A DNA stretch of 64,000 bases, taken from contig JAJIRX010000512.1 of the NCBI GenBank assembly GCA_023853785.1, positions 186,001 to 250,000 on the forward strand. The letters are read 5' to 3'. The position numbers were made by a program, and so were the translations under genes. Position 1 is the stretch's first letter. The number at the start of each line of letters is the position of its first letter. Shown here piece by piece: positions 12,801-24,489 of the stretch. The notes beneath the pieces were generated by a model. It was not told where the DNA came from, did no database searches, and was given only the letters and a program-made list of their open reading frames with translations. This DNA is from Psilocybe azurescens. Taxonomy: Eukaryota; Basidiomycota; Agaricomycetes; Agaricales; Agrocybaceae.

Positions 12801-15800
12801 GTATCGCAATAATCATATATCTTGAGTGACGTTAGCATAATCCATTCTAGAAGCATCATCTCGGCGGTTGATTGGCGCCTGCAATGCAACCATTCGGATT
12901 GCCCAGATAATCAGACCCACACTCTAAGTTTATGCCCAGACATCATATAAACAAATTCACAGGCTTTATTAATCATACCTATATCACAACTCTATGTAAG
13001 AATGTGACCATTAAACGTTTTCACGGCGATTCTTCTCAGCACTACGACAATGTAACCTAAAGGCACGGCAGAAGAGCGGAGGGGGACGTACTCGGTGGGG
13101 AGCTCTCCCAGGCGCTGCGCACACCGGCGATATGTTTACGCAAATGACAGCAAACTCTCATGACCACATGTGAAATTTATAGACCCGATGACCCATACTC
13201 CGGTGAACTTGGAACCTCGTAGAAACTCATAGCATTCATTAGTGTGCTTCCTCCAATCATGACAGCTTGACGCAAGACAGTTAGACTGGTTCATATCAGG
13301 AGCGCTAGTTAGCCCTCTTCCAGCAGAAAGGAGGTCCGTGGTAAAATGGAACGCAGGTATGTATGAGGATCTTAAATGCTATGCACACCGACCAAGTTAA
13401 GCCTGAGACCGTTCTTAATATAAAATGCCAAATTAAGAAGCCAATTGGCGCATCTGATGCCGGGCGAAGGGACGCATCAGGAAGAGGGTTCTTGAACAGA
13501 TGTGAGAATACGTACAGAGATAATGGGGAAATGGATGAGGCGGATCAGTCATCACTGCATCACAGGTCATATCATCAGTGCTTTCTTTTTCGCTTTCGAG
13601 AATCAATGTGAATATAGACTTGACTGTTCCTCGATGGCATCACCTAGAGTCCAACACTGCGAGTAATTTCTCGATAAATTTTGTAAGCTACGACTGCTGC
13701 AGCGAAGAGCTCAGGCCATGGGAAAGATGACATTGCACACACGTTTCCGGACTTCATTGAATGGAGAATAGTTGGAACTGGAGGTCCGGCAGAGTCCGTA
13801 ATAGTTTTCCATAAACTAGTTCGCCACCGTTCGTCTCTATCTTAACTTCAAACGGGAAAACTCCAGAGCGAGTACATTTAGGGTGCGAGATCTCTGTGAA
13901 AGGGTGTAATTGAAAGGTTATAGTTCCGGATATTGTAAAGAATCTAAAGATTTGCATGCGCTTGCAAACCTTCCCTCATCTCATACGCAGCATGTAACAG
14001 AAAGAATTAATAGACCATTAGCCCTGATCCCGTTTGTCAAGGACCATTTGGTTATTCGCTTTTAAATGGGCCGAACTGCAAAAGAAGCAAGTCGGACACG
14101 GTGGAATTGGCTCAAAATAGCATCCTATTTGCGCCGTATCTGTGGAATTGATCTGGTGGGGCACCGAATTTTATTTTTATCGGGATAATGGTAGCTTTAG
14201 AGACCACTGACATATCACTCAGCTTGAACGAGACGCGAAGAAAAAGACGCGAGTTCGGAGTAGGAACTCATTCAACGAACGATACATCATATTTGCGACG
14301 GGAGCAGTCCTGTTGAAGCGGTATAATGCTGTTACACTGTGTACTCCGAAATATGTATATACAACAGGGTCCTGCGTACTTGGGATGAGCTATCATGCCC
14401 GATAAATACCAGTATGGACTCGACAAACGAATACCATGCGTTACATGATGTGAGTTAACTAGGCAGGATCACTGAAAGCCGTCGAAGTCAATTGAAGCTT
14501 CTCCTAACCAGTACTTAACCAAGTCGAGCTTCATCTTGATGACATGAGAATACCAAGACAAAGACGGTACTTTCTCCTCTCATTCCTTCCAAGATCGTAT
14601 ACGACGAGTAGGGCTCGGGCCTACACATAGAGGCATGGACGTGTGTCAGTATCGAGGTACTGCGAGTTCGAATGAAAGAAAGGAGCACGACAGGGTGAGA
14701 ATCGAGCATATGCAAAGGAACGGAGACTTGAGGTACTGACACCCTTAATGCTGGGACATAGAAGTCACTCGGGACCACCGGCCACTTTGTAAAGAATACC
14801 TTCTCCAGTCGCATCCAAAGTTGGACGTTGGTAGAAAAGCCATCCCGACTGCTGTAATTATATTATTATACTGCGGCTATACGGTAAAGTACCCCATATT
14901 TAAGACAGGAATTTTCAGAAAATATGCTACGAAACTAACGAGGCTGGGACACGTTGTAATTTTTTGTAGATCTGGAAAGCTCACAAAGAAGTATGACTTT
15001 CATATTAAAGCCGTTACCGTTGGCCGACTATAACAGCGAGAAACAAATTTCTTCACAGGTTTGAATAGCACCTGAACTAGCAGCATCGACCAGCATTTAA
15101 ATTATAAAGGCCCTTTTGAGCCCCTGATTTGGTGACTACTATGTTGTCACGTATTGAGAAAAAGGCGTGAATGGAAGACCGACATTCAAGTACTGGGAAA
15201 CAGTGCTGGAGACATTCGGAGCTCTTTCAGCCGTATTAACGCAACACACGCAGGTTTGAACACCAGTGGCGGAAATTTTCAGGAGAAGTCGTACTCGGAC
15301 CGGATGCAACATGGTCAAGTACCTGGGCAGAATTATTGCCCGAGGATCTGGTACAGATGCAATAACATGTTCCCTATACGCTCAAGCTGAATTCTGACGT
15401 TTACTCAAGTCCCTACAGGGTCGGAGTACTCCATTATATTGTCACTCCATGAATTATGATCGGAAATTACTTGTCATCACTGGAGTGCCGTGTTCCGTCA
15501 GTAATTGAACGGCATACACTTGACAGACACTTTTATTACACGTCTTTCACATCATCCAATCGAAATCGAATCGCCAAATTCAAAACAACTTGATTTACAC
15601 AACACATGTAAACGGGTGAACCACAAGCTATTCGCATTTTGAGTCGTGATATCTATACCCACACAGTGTGGTGCATCTCTGCCGAACACTGGGAGGGCCA
15701 CTGGTTGTGGCGGGAAAATTGGCTGTCAAGTTGACACATGACTTTGAAGTTTACAACCTTTTGGCCACATATTATTTTCAGTGAATTATATAAACAGACA

Positions 15801-18800
15801 GAACATGAAGGTGATACGGAAAGCTCATGCCCAATCTTCCACTTCCGACACGCATATTACTGGCCGAATGGAATCGAAACATAAGAGAGGACTTAGGCTC
15901 GACGAATAACCTTTCAGATCTCCTTTCCCTCTCTCATTATTTACTTTTAAATAAATTTCAAAACTTCTATACACAATCTCCTTAAATAAATTCTCAGTTT
16001 AAGAGAAACATGTTATCCCATTGTAATCTATTCTTTACAGAATTGGCGCAGCCCGCTTATGAATGCTGTTCCACTCCTGAAGGGATTATATGTGTGGTGT
16101 GTGCGAGGTTTGTAGACTCCGTCTACAAGGCCAAAGGTTTCGTTTGTAAGAAAATAGAGTAGAAATAGATGAACTCAGATGAAAATAGTCGAGTGCGAAT
16201 TCACTCCAAGACGATACGAATCGATGTGAGGTGAAGATGTCCTGTATTCAACTGAGGATTTCAAAGGGAATCCTCTTGTATTTATACATAATGTCCCTCT
16301 ACTCTAGATTTTAATTGAAATTTAATACTAAGGAACCCGAGCCGTTCTTTATCTGCAAATGAGAAATGGTGAAAGGGAAATGAAACCGAAAGAAGCTGAA
16401 CAGGGATGGGGGCAATTAAGGCCAAGATATGCGGCGCACAACTTTACCTGTTATGGTTGGTCTTGGCGTTGTGGCGTATTGCGGCCTCCTACCGACGGAT
16501 TTGACGCCCAGTGAATTCGTTATCGTGTGTCGACTCCTGAGTATTGTGCCATTCGAAATATTTCTTCATTTGAATTATGATTTTTGTTTTGAAATATCGC
16601 TATCTCGTTCCTGTGTGATAAGGCGATAGGAGAGTATGTCGGAATATGTTGCCGCGGTCACGTTAATGTCTTGTGTTTGCTTTTGCCGTGTGATAAGGCA
16701 ATAGGAGTAGTTTGTCGGGGTCTTAGACCACGCACGCGGTCACGTTGGTGTCTGTGTTGCGTCGGCTTTCCGAGCTCATGCTTGTGCGGTTCCTCACACT
16801 CCTTTTGACACTCTACATATTTCCGTGGGGTGACAACGGTATTTTCGCTGCGATATTTCGATATATCTCAGAAGTCACATCTATCTGCATACTCGCTGTA
16901 TTCATACAAGCTTGAGACAAACCTATATATCGACGATGCGGAAATGGGGAATCCCGATCGAGGGCTGTCACTGGGAATTGCGACAGTCTCGCGGGAGGCT
17001 GTTATTTACATACCTCGTCAATTCATCTCTAGGTACTTTTATTATACTCAGACGCGATTACTAACTCTTTGTCTGCCTTGAGGACAGAGGGATGAAACGA
17101 TTCAGCTCATTCATTTCATTCTAGAAAAATGGAACGGTTCCCAGATATTAACCGTTTCTAGTCCGAACTCCGGAGTCGGAAATTCAACTCCAAAACTAAA
17201 CGCCACAGCCGGTCTGTGTATCCGAAGGGACCACCTGCGATCCCTCTAAGATCAAGGTTCACGTTCAAAGTCTATATAGTATGACACTGTTATATCGTAA
17301 ATAGCAGACATAAAAAGATTCACCGAGCATAGGAAATCATTGCGAGTAGTGAAACTCCGACAGTTGCGGCGCTTCTATTGCAACATGGTACTATTTCTAT
17401 ACCAGTGCGTGCCCACATTCGACTTGTACGCAGTCGCAAAGACAGACTTCTGAAGGGTTCTTTCCGGAATTAGATTGTTACCAACACGATCTGTCAAGCT
17501 ATTAAGCCATAAAATTGAAAGAACTGAGTATACCATTTTTGTTGTACCGCGAGCAGTGGAATTTATCAAAGATACTTGTAGGTTGTCATAATAAATGGAC
17601 ACGGTAGGCTCTTAGGAAGCATATGACATGGCACTACTGACAGCCGTAGTTGATTTATTTTTACCCCATTGTTAGAAAGCAAAAGTCATTACGAGTATAT
17701 CCTGGAATGCACAACAAATATCCTATCCATCTTCATTATTCCGCGGGAAGTTACATTCGTGCGAGGAAGTATCAATGGGGAACGTCCAACCCCGCAATGG
17801 ATGGAATCCGCCTATGTCTGCGTTCTACTATTTCTTACTCTTAGAAAAAGTTGGCTCACTCTCAAGCTACAAGGTTCTAGCAACAGTCAAGATCCACCGC
17901 CGATGTCAGCGAAATAAAATCTGCTTCTGACATATTTCTGCTACCGTTGCTTCTGACTCTCTGTCTCAGCATTCGTTGCTGTTGTCGTTGCATCTGCCGT
18001 TGTCTGCAAGTAGCACTGGGCACGGCATTGGACTAGTGGCGCATCAGTATTTCCATCCACCAAAATTGACGTTCAATATGATACGACTATATAAAGGAAA
18101 CATGCCGAACATCAGATGCCTGTTTAGATCAGAAATTGAGGTAACTCCGGGTCAGCATGCTTCAAGCCTACTCTAAAACTTAACGGAATAACTATCAGCG
18201 CTGAACAAAAAACGTTACGGACAATTGTATAAAATCGCTAATGGAAGTTCTATTTACGAAGCCCGGCTTAGAATATTTGAAAAACAGGCTCTACTCTAAC
18301 ACTTAACACAATTTTGAAGCAGAATAGTGTTATACACAACGATAAAATGTGTGTTAGGACCTGGAGATAAGATGGGAGATGATCGATGAGCGATACAGGC
18401 GGCCAAATTGGTTCAACCGGAGAAAAGGGGGAAATCAAATCCGGTTAACCCCGGTGCCAATTCTTCCGCCTCTTCCCCTTACTCACTGGTACTAAGTGTT
18501 GAATGCTGGAGCTAAATATTGTGCGCTTTGACACTCAATATGTAAGCCTAGTGCCCCAGTCTTACCACAGCCCCTTTCCATATTATCTTTATCTTCTACA
18601 TTTACGTACACGTGACCGCAATTCCCAACCCATTCCTTCGACACCGACTTCTCTCTTACCTTATGCACCGTACACACCTGTAAACCCAGTCAGCCGTTCT
18701 ATCTATATATCTTGGTCCTGTCATTCTCCGGCGTGACTCTCAGTGAGCCTGGTGATGCCAGGCTTTCATAATATCCCAAATTCATGGCTTCCTCCAGATA

Positions 18801-20914
18801 GAATGAAACCCATACCGTCTCCTATGTCTATACCAAAAAGTAATAACAAGGGGAAAGGCTACCAATAACCGCAAGGGAAAAATGCAGGCCAACCGAAACG
18901 CAAAGGCTCGAGTACCTTCCCACAGAACTGAGGGAAGAATAGGACGAACGACAGATATCCGAAGGACAGTTCTTTCTGTCTCAGGATGTCTCTCTGATCG
19001 TCTCATTTACAGCTGTAACGGATCGGTCAGCGCTACGCGTGCCGTTTCCTATTTGTCATAGTGCCTAGCCTAAATTCCTTCAATCCTTTAGTATACAATC
19101 CTTCTGCTGAAGTTATTTATTACTTAAACTGTTTCACTCATTTTCCACAATCCTTTACTTCCCCCTTTGTTTCCATTAGAACACTTCGGTATCTATATAA
19201 ACCCTAACTCTACTTGTACGAGTCCCCAGTGAATTCTTAAACGTTAAATCCATCTTTAGAGTTCCTCTGTGTGCCGATTCGCAAACCAGAACGCTTACTC
19301 AGCCACTGTGTCACCCAATTGTTACAACAGCTCTTGATCGATTGATCCTATGTTTTGATCTACCATTATGTCAATATTACAGCACGGACGCACAATCTCT
19401 CGCAACACACGCCACTATATCACACCTGCGAACTGGTATCATGTACGCTCAGCACGACTTATTATATGTGCCCGCACTGCATTGTAGTACGCTTCTCCTC
19501 CAATCTTGTCTCAAATAGCATGCATCAACACTCGTAGGCCCAGTATGCACGACCACGAACAAGCGTTAGGGCATGCACGTCAGGATTTAGACGTTGGGGC
19601 CTTCTTTATGCTCCGAGCTAGTATTAGTGTCTATGATGTTAGGTCGCCGTCTTAGTCGTCTACAAATTGGAATGTCAGGAGCATCCTCACCCCTCTCCGG
19701 TTAGACACGATGCCAATCCTAGCCGCAAACACACAACGTGATGTCCCTAATCAAAAGCGGGTCACAGGCAGCGAGTCACATCTTCACCTAAATCACCACG
19801 CCAGTTGCGTCTCGTACGAACTCCCAGCAAAACAACAACAATAACAGTTACGATTTGGAAGACTAGGTGCTCCTGATTCCTCACTCGAACCTACTCTTGC
19901 TTAGCTGTATACACGGGCCCGCTGACGTATAAATTTCGGACGCAATTGAACGACAGCAGCAAACAAGATTTAAGCGGCACCTTGTCATCGAGACGCCCAT
20001 ACTACCGTCTGACCTGCAAGCTATGCACTTACTCATGTGCACTCACACATGTCTCTGGTCAGCGATTGCTCACGCTATTTCCTATTTTTCTGATTTCATG
20101 AACAAGGAACGGAATTGGGTGGATGTGTCACTTGAGGGACAACCTTCACGTATACAGACTGTACATTGCTGCTATCTACAATACATAACAAACAGTTGAC
20201 AAGACATTGAATTGGAGAAAAATGGTCGAGTAAGGAGTATATAGTCTGCTTGTGATCACTAGATCAATGTCTGGTACTCAAATTCTTCGATGCCTAGAAG
20301 AAATCTCGTTCTGGGCTCAGATTAGACCCCTGCAGCAAAATTGTATGGTCCCTTCTGATTCAAGAAATTTCTTTATATCCTCGTCTAAATCATTTGGGGA
20401 GAACCGTGGAATCTCACTCTCGGGCATACCTATATACCCTTTGAAGCTCAGGGACTGTGTAATGAGCATACACCTTTCGAATGACTCCCTCAGCGTATCA
20501 GCGTGAATTTGAAGCCTCCAGTGCGATGTCATTGTTGACCCATATCCAGATGCTTGGATACAGAGACTTTTGCCCACATCCATATCGTCCCTTAAGATAG
20601 GACGTATCCCCCAATTCGGGCGGGGCGTACCTTAATTTATAGGAAACATTTTAACTATCTGTAAGCTAAGGATGAAACAAAACGGATACAGAAGTGACGG
20701 TGTAGAAAGAGCAAGACGAGATATCCCAAGGATGAAAAAGAGCCATAAAATGTCAACAAGGCGGATCCACGATGTTGAAGTAACACGACGCTGATCACGC
20801 CATTCCAACAAAGGATGTCTTCCAAATTGGCCAGAAATTATCCAAGGAAATCAATCAACTAAAAGAGAGCTCGGTCTGTAAAGACAATTTAATGGAATAC
20901 AGCGGAGCTTATTT
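9841..20914. other. Eleven-kilobase gene-poor stretch
   Basis: I recognise no gene, RNA or transposon protein in this interval. The longest open frame (11187-11840, plus) has no internal motif, no splice support and unremarkable composition. Base composition is close to balanced, unlike the C/T-rich region before it, and stop codons are dense in all frames. The only clear structure is the 75-bp direct repeat at 16613-16762. It may be old, scrambled transposon sequence, but nothing visible proves that. Confidence 0.4.
16613..16762. repeat. Two-copy direct repeat, period 75 bp
   Basis: Both units begin GTGTGATAAGGC(G/A)ATAGGAG (16613 and 16688) and share GCGGTCACGTT(A/G)(A/G)TGTCT near their ends. 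They differ by several substitutions and small indels, so the duplication is not recent. No gene is attached. Confidence 0.6.
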
Positions 20915-21701
20915 CAAAATAATGAACCTCTTGAAAGCCTTATAGCAACGAAGTGTAATACGACGATTGTCCAAGGGTTTCATGCCCTCACTCAGGGCGA
21001 TGATATGGACGAGGGAAGGGAAGGGACATGGAGGTGGACGATAGTAGGTGTCTGAGGGAAAGTACCGTACATGACAGCATCGGCCAATTCCTTTGTAACG
21101 CGAATTTTGTAAAACACCGGGGCAGTACTAATCATCACGATTCCAGGGATTAGGACATCCAAGACTGGGTCTATTCCAGCAAGGAAAACGCTTTTTGTTG
21201 TTGCTCTGGAAAGCCGCAACCGCTTCCGCAACGAGTTGCGCCTCTGCATCCCCTCTGTCCTCCAAGTGCCGCTTATCCTCCTGAACTAAGAGAATGATCT
21301 AGGAGCGATTCTTCAACAAGCACACATCTGTTTTTACGTGCATGCACATTCTACAGATAACAAGTTCGATGTCTTTGCAGGTGTGCAGCACAACGTCACG
21401 ATTGGTGTAGCCAAGAATGTCGAAGAGACGGACGGCAAAGTCATCAACAGCCGCTCTCGGATGGCACCGCACTCATCGCAAGGTCCATTGCAGAGAGGGT
21501 ACGGAAGGAATCAAGGTCGGTCGTTTCCTCGGCTTCAAGCTTATCCAACATATCGGCGGGGACATGGGGTTCGGGCAGAGGGTCCACTTCGAAAAAAGTA
21601 GCAGCATCCTGGGGTTCCATTGTGATGTTGTATGCAGCGAGTTCATTTCGGCCCCAGTCGCTGCCTGATTTAGCGGAGAGGATGAGAAGTTCAGGATTCA
21701 T
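20915..21701 (-). pseudogene. Relic of a conserved mushroom hypothetical gene (copy 1)
   Basis: Reading from 21701 (MNPELLILSAKSGSDWGR) the sequence runs through FRTLSAMDLAMSAVPSES, AVDDFAVRLFDILGYTNRD, LLVQEDKRHLEDRGDAEA, LAGIDPVLDVLIPGIVMI, FYKIRVTKELADAVMYG and LSEGMKPLDNRRITL. I recall proteins of this layout, without known function, as repeated hypothetical genes in Agaricomycetes; that is memory, not a search. The copy is dead: at least four frame changes are needed (after AVPSES, before LAGIDP, and around LPSSISSP), and a TAG interrupts the segment before LLVQEDK. A LINE sits immediately upstream (right) of it. A second broken copy lies at 28804-33068. Confidence 0.6.
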
Positions 21702-21865
21702 ATCTGCAAATTGGGGTGGTTTGTTCAAGACAACAAGACAAAGGAGAGAAGGTCGCGTTTTAAATGCCGCTATCGTCAATCGCAAATAATGGGGCATATG
21801 CCGACCAATCATGACCATGCCACACCAGGCCGTCTGAGGCCGTTTCCCTTCGCAATCGCCTGCAT

Positions 21866-21879
21866 AAAGATGGATTTCA
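21866..21879. repeat. Target-site duplication, left copy (LINE)
   Basis: AAAGATGGATTTCA here is repeated exactly at 23906-23919, flanking the LINE. The homologous uninterrupted site lies near 45808 (AAAGACGGATTTCA). Confidence 0.9.
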
Positions 21880-23905
21880 TAAAAATGCCACTGTGGCACC
21901 ACAAGGAAGCTGACAAAGCACTTGCAAAAATTACCCACTCAAAGCATGGCAAGTGCCTGCAAACAAAACATAATGTGATAACGGTAGAAACAGTAATAGC
22001 AGAGGCCCACAAAATTAACACACCCGGCCATATAGAACATGCCCAATGCCAGTGTGAGAGCCGGCGTGGCAACTGGCAGAGACCTTTGGTGTGACCGCCC
22101 TTTTCAATGCTACAAGACAGCCAGAGCTGCACTTATGTGCATCCCAAATAGATGGCTTCCTAGAAGCTGGATGCCAAATGACCACACTCAAAGACAACTC
22201 AAGCACCCAAACACCTCACGGAATGAATACTGTGCACCTCTAGACACAGCTATAGATAATGACCCCACACTGGCAGGGGCCTTCCGTGTATCTACAAAAG
22301 GAAAAACAGCCACAAACCACCCCAGATTAAGCCCACAAGAACATACCCAAGAAACCAAGGCAACAGCCCACACTGGATCTCATATAAAAAAACACAATAA
22401 CTATATAAGAGTGGCCATAGCAGTAATAACCAAAACTGGGAACCAACAACATAGTGAAGCTTACAGAATTCCTGATGCTATGGGTAACTCCAAGACAAGC
22501 ACAGCCCTTGCAGCAATCAAAACTGCACTAGACTTAACTGCAAAGACACTACCTCTTGACATAGTCACAGACTCCCGAAGAGCATTCAGACTACTAACAA
22601 AGGAAACAGCTAAACTGGAGAATAGAGGATACCTAGACACACCTGATGCTCGGTTGCTGAGAAAAATCATGTCAAAAGCAAGAGCAAGACTTGGGGAAAC
22701 ACATCTAGTACTAGAGAGAAGCACAATCAGCAAGGAAACATGAGAGGCAACAGAAATAGCCCTAACAACTGCAAACACTGCAGAGAGAACACAAATCCAA
22801 ATGAAATCCCGCCCATCCTGGAGACTGACAGGGGCTAAACTCACTACAATAACACAGTCCATGGCATATCGGCACATACGAGCACTGAAACATACAAAAT
22901 ACACTGGCAGACCTAGAACAAAATTCAATCTACAAACAATTAAAGAGGAAGCAAAGGCACTACTCAAGCTTGAAGTAAGTGACACTGATATATGAACATC
23001 AATCAGACACAAAGACCTAGCACGCACCACCTGTTACTTCCTATGGATGGCAATACATGATGCTTACATGATTGGAACAAACTGGTTACGACCAAGCTAC
23101 TCTGAGGAGTACCGCACAAGAGGAAAATGTATAATATGTAACTGCACAGAGACACTAAACCACATACTGTTTGAATGCAATACACCAGGGCAAAGAATTA
23201 TCTGGACAAGAGCTAGAGAATTATGGGAAGACTGCACCAAAAATCATGAAGCCACAAGGTGGCCTCTACCAATCACGCTGAGCACAATTGTGGTAGGACA
23301 CAAGGCAAATCTATCACTAGACCCCAGCCCAGAAGAGATAAAGGGATTACAAAGACTGTACAAAATACTGATGGCTGAGAGTGCACATTTGATCTGGAAA
23401 CTACGCTGTGAGAGAGTGATAAATAATGAAGGGAAAGCACACTCTGATACAGAAATACTCAACAGGTTTGACCATGCAATCAAACTAAGAATAGAACTTG
23501 ATGTTGGCATGACCCATTTACGATTCCTCAAGAAAGCCCAGAGCAGACATGTTGTCCAAATAACATGGCGGGGAACCTCCATCAGTGAAGGACTGCTACC
23601 AGCCGCCTGGACAGACATAGTATCTGGAGTTTTAGTGGGTATAGAGGCACAAGAAGATGATGGCAGGGGACGTGACAAATAAATAAACTCCTCCACACTA
23701 TAATATGAACCTCTGAGTCCCACACACAGTGCGTAAATGCATTTCTCCAGGGTGATATGACTGTCATAACAACTCTATAAACCGTTACTAACCATTGCCT
23801 GGGACATTACCAGCCCAGGAACCTCCAGCAGGCTACGAGGCGTGGCGAGGCCACAGCCAAATAGCTATAAATGCTCCACCAAAAAAAATAAAAAAATAAA
23901 AAAAT
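21880..23905 (+). mobile_element. 5'-truncated non-LTR retrotransposon (LINE)
   Basis: A 2.03-kb insertion flanked by a perfect 14-bp target duplication and ending in an A-rich tail of repeated AAAAAAAT units (about 23880-23905), as expected for target-primed reverse transcription. Only the 3' part of the element is present: the region after the reverse transcriptase, the RNase H-like domain and the C-terminal zinc-binding segment. The reverse transcriptase itself is missing, so it cannot move by itself. The uninterrupted paralogous site at 45805-45830 confirms the insertion limits. The element is A-rich on its coding strand and carries in-frame stops and frame breaks. Confidence 0.9.
22039..23682 (+). 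pseudogene. LINE polyprotein C-terminus: RNase H-like and zinc-binding region
   Basis: A degenerate start (about 22039-22170) carries cysteine-containing sequence typical of the region between reverse transcriptase and RNase H in mushroom LINEs. An RNase H-like stretch follows (TALAAIKTALDLTAKTLPLD, IVTDSRRAFRLL). After a TGA near 22741 the frame resumes; after another TGA near 22993 it continues as TSIRHKDLARTTCYFLWM, then a Cys-rich finger CIICNCTETLNHILFEC and LIWKLRCERVI, ending at a TAA at 23682. Both stops fall where tryptophan is plausible, suggesting TGG to TGA changes. The usual acidic RNase H residues are only partly recognisable, so activity is not expected. Confidence 0.8.
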
Positions 23906-23919
23906 AAAGATGGATTTCA
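23906..23919. repeat. Target-site duplication, right copy (LINE)
   Basis: Exact match to 21866-21879, directly after the A-rich tail of the LINE. Confidence 0.9.
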
Positions 23920-24489
23920 GTCATAGGTTGATACTGAATTTGCCATGTCTCTAGGATAGGATTGTACAGCCTTGCAGGATACGACAATCACTTGTTCTGT
24001 AATGAATATAGAGAACGAAAGAAAGTAGTCTCGAGTGGCTTGGAGGAAATAGCGGCCTCACATTCTCGACATGTAGCTTAGCGTTGAGGCGTAGGAATAT
24101 ATAACATCACTATTTCATTGCATTACCCAACCATATTGAAACTTGAACGACCGCCGTATTCATATCCGTCGCATATTCCTTTACACTAAACAAGACAACA
24201 AGTTAGAAAACAAAGTGACAGAAACCTATATCACAAGCGTATATAGATCCCATGTGAATTTACATCACCCCAAATGAAAATAAAATAAAATAAAAAAACA
24301 AAAAAACGTGAAATCCTACAACGCTGACCAATAAACCAACTGTTCCATCGTCCAATCCCGATTGTCGTCCAGGTCCTGATCCTGATCCCTGATCGCTTCT
24401 TCCCTCGCCCTCCCTCCTTCATATTTGCATGATGCCCCTAACCCGCTTCGCCCTCGCTCTCGCCCTCACCAAACCCTCGCCCTCGCCCC
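23906..24489. repeat. 3' flank of duplicated block A
   Basis: This stretch is closely similar to 45809-46341: both contain GGTTGATACTGAATTTGCCA, TCTGTAATGAATAT(A/C)GAGAA and CACATTCTCGACATGT in the same order. It holds no gene of its own but shows that the duplication of the coiled-coil gene reaches about 500 bp past its stop codon. Confidence 0.75.
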
